Source: Salvelinus alpinus
Lineage: Eukaryota > Chordata > Actinopteri > Salmoniformes > Salmonidae
Direction of reading: 5' to 3'
Assembly: GCF_045679555.1 (NCBI RefSeq)
Contig: NC_092090.1
Span: 26,678,202-26,742,201, forward strand
DNA: 64,000 bases
A program made the translations under genes and the position numbers. The notes under the pieces are model-generated. The model saw nothing but the letters and a program-made list of their open reading frames with translations, was not told the origin of the DNA and did no database searches. Shown piece by piece: positions 63,201 to 64,000 of this stretch; the first letter of the stretch is position 1; each line of letters opens with the position of its first letter.

Positions 63201-63930
63201 TTGGGGTATGGCACTAGCCTTTGTTGTTAATTGACTATTCAAAACTTCTGTGAAGGTTTAAACCAGTTCGCAAAGTGTTTAGTTTCATTCTGTTGAGCCA
63301 TTTTCTTTGGCCAAATTCAGTTCCTGTACTGTAATGTTGTGTTTGACGCAATATAATAGCCTGCTCGTATTTTCCCTATAAACAATGGCTTGACTTACTT
63401 TAGATATTACCCTAATAAAGTTTAAATACCTTTGTGAAGGTGTGGTGTGGCTATTATTTAGCTTTAGCTCTATAATATAAAGGCAGTACACACAGGTGCT
63501 CCAACTGACTGCGACAACTGAACTTGAAGTGAGGAAGAATGCTTTAGGCCTACCAGAGTTACTCCTATAATCTAGCAATATAATGCTATCTATATAAAAC
63601 ATATTCTGATCGCAAAATAACAAATAAGCCTCCTTCTGTACTCCTATATCTGTGTAGCAGACGCAGTAGCCATCTGACAAATGCATTCCGCCGGCATAGC
63701 TCTCTCTCTCTCTGGGGCTAGCCCTTAGCTTCTCTTCCTTTATATAGATTTTATATTAATATCATACAGTGGACTCCTAAGCCTATAGGCCTATGCATGC
63801 AATGCCCTGATGCATTAAGTGCTCACATCTCCGACAGCTGAACCAACAATATTGTTTATGGAAAGTAAAAAACTATTTTAAAAATTAGGCTAAAGTTTTG
63901 CATATGCTACACATCGAAACACTGTTTTTA
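60256..63930. other. Unique flank, no gene recognised
   Basis: It contains two CCAAT motifs (60986, 61030), a 24-base tandem pair AGCAGGGGAGTAAGGCTATT near 61641-61688, a second 24-base pair (AGCATGGTTGACTACATAAC type, 62751-62800) and a CT-rich stretch 62480-62690. From 62930 the sequence is AT-rich. The plus-strand frame at 60389-60688 and the minus-strand frame at 63285-63686 (133 codons) show no domain I recognise and I do not call them genes. Confidence 0.45.
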
Positions 63931-63932
63931 CC

Positions 63933-63983
<51 letters not shown>

Positions 63984-63984
63984 T
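63931..63984 (+). repeat. (GACA)n microsatellite
   Basis: About 13 tandem AGAC units, ending in AGATAGG. Confidence 0.95.
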
Positions 63985-64000
63985 AGGAACACATGGAGTC

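Noticed and set aside
63285..63686. 133-codon minus-strand ORF
   Set aside because: It lies in AT-rich unique DNA with no recognisable domain, no promoter and no splice context. It could be tested by homology search, but the sequence alone does not support it.

Overview
The window is vertebrate nuclear DNA, most likely from a salmonid fish (Salmo, Oncorhynchus or Salvelinus type). The attribution rests on repeats recognised by eye: a tRNA-derived SINE of the salmonid HpaI type, two Tc1-like transposons whose ends read CAGTACCAGTCAAAAG, foldback elements carrying the AAATGGCACCCTATT motif, and an L2-type LINE with a TAAATG tail. No database search was run. There are no bacterial genes, operons or CRISPR arrays.

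Layout. 1-3497 is a nearly complete L2-like LINE with an uninterrupted 979-residue endonuclease/reverse transcriptase ORF. 3706-6289 is a decayed Tc1-like transposon split by a 1,042-bp piggyBac-like element at a TTAA site. 6.3-9.0 kb holds minisatellites, GA tracts and some unique DNA. 8989-12173 is a second, broken LINE of another clade lying between two GA tracts. 12.2-22.4 kb is mostly unique DNA with CA/GT tracts, an 18-copy 35-bp minisatellite, a pair of nested miniature elements, a TA-flanked miniature element and two foldback elements. On the minus strand at 19.7-17.9 kb there is a phase-consistent set of three splice-bounded segments that could be the 3' end of a host gene.

22402-44220, a third of the window, is one satellite array of a 41-bp unit, roughly 500 copies. 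It has interspersed 53-bp variants and nested block duplications, and it is broken once by an 80-bp piece carrying the 3' end of the same LINE family seen at position 1. Unique DNA and short tracts follow to 49.8 kb, then a 44-bp minisatellite (about 62 copies), a long CA tract, a 33-bp minisatellite, a second Tc1-like copy carrying a SINE, a 28-bp purine-strand minisatellite (about 40 copies) and unique AT-rich flank to the end.

The dominant theme is repeat turnover: eight clear minisatellite families with units from 18 to 44 bp, plus a short degenerate 35-bp repeat, several showing second-level block duplication, and transposons nested in transposons. Protein-coding content is limited to retrotransposon and transposase remains and the tentative minus-strand exons. 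Most other open reading frames here are translations of tandem repeats.
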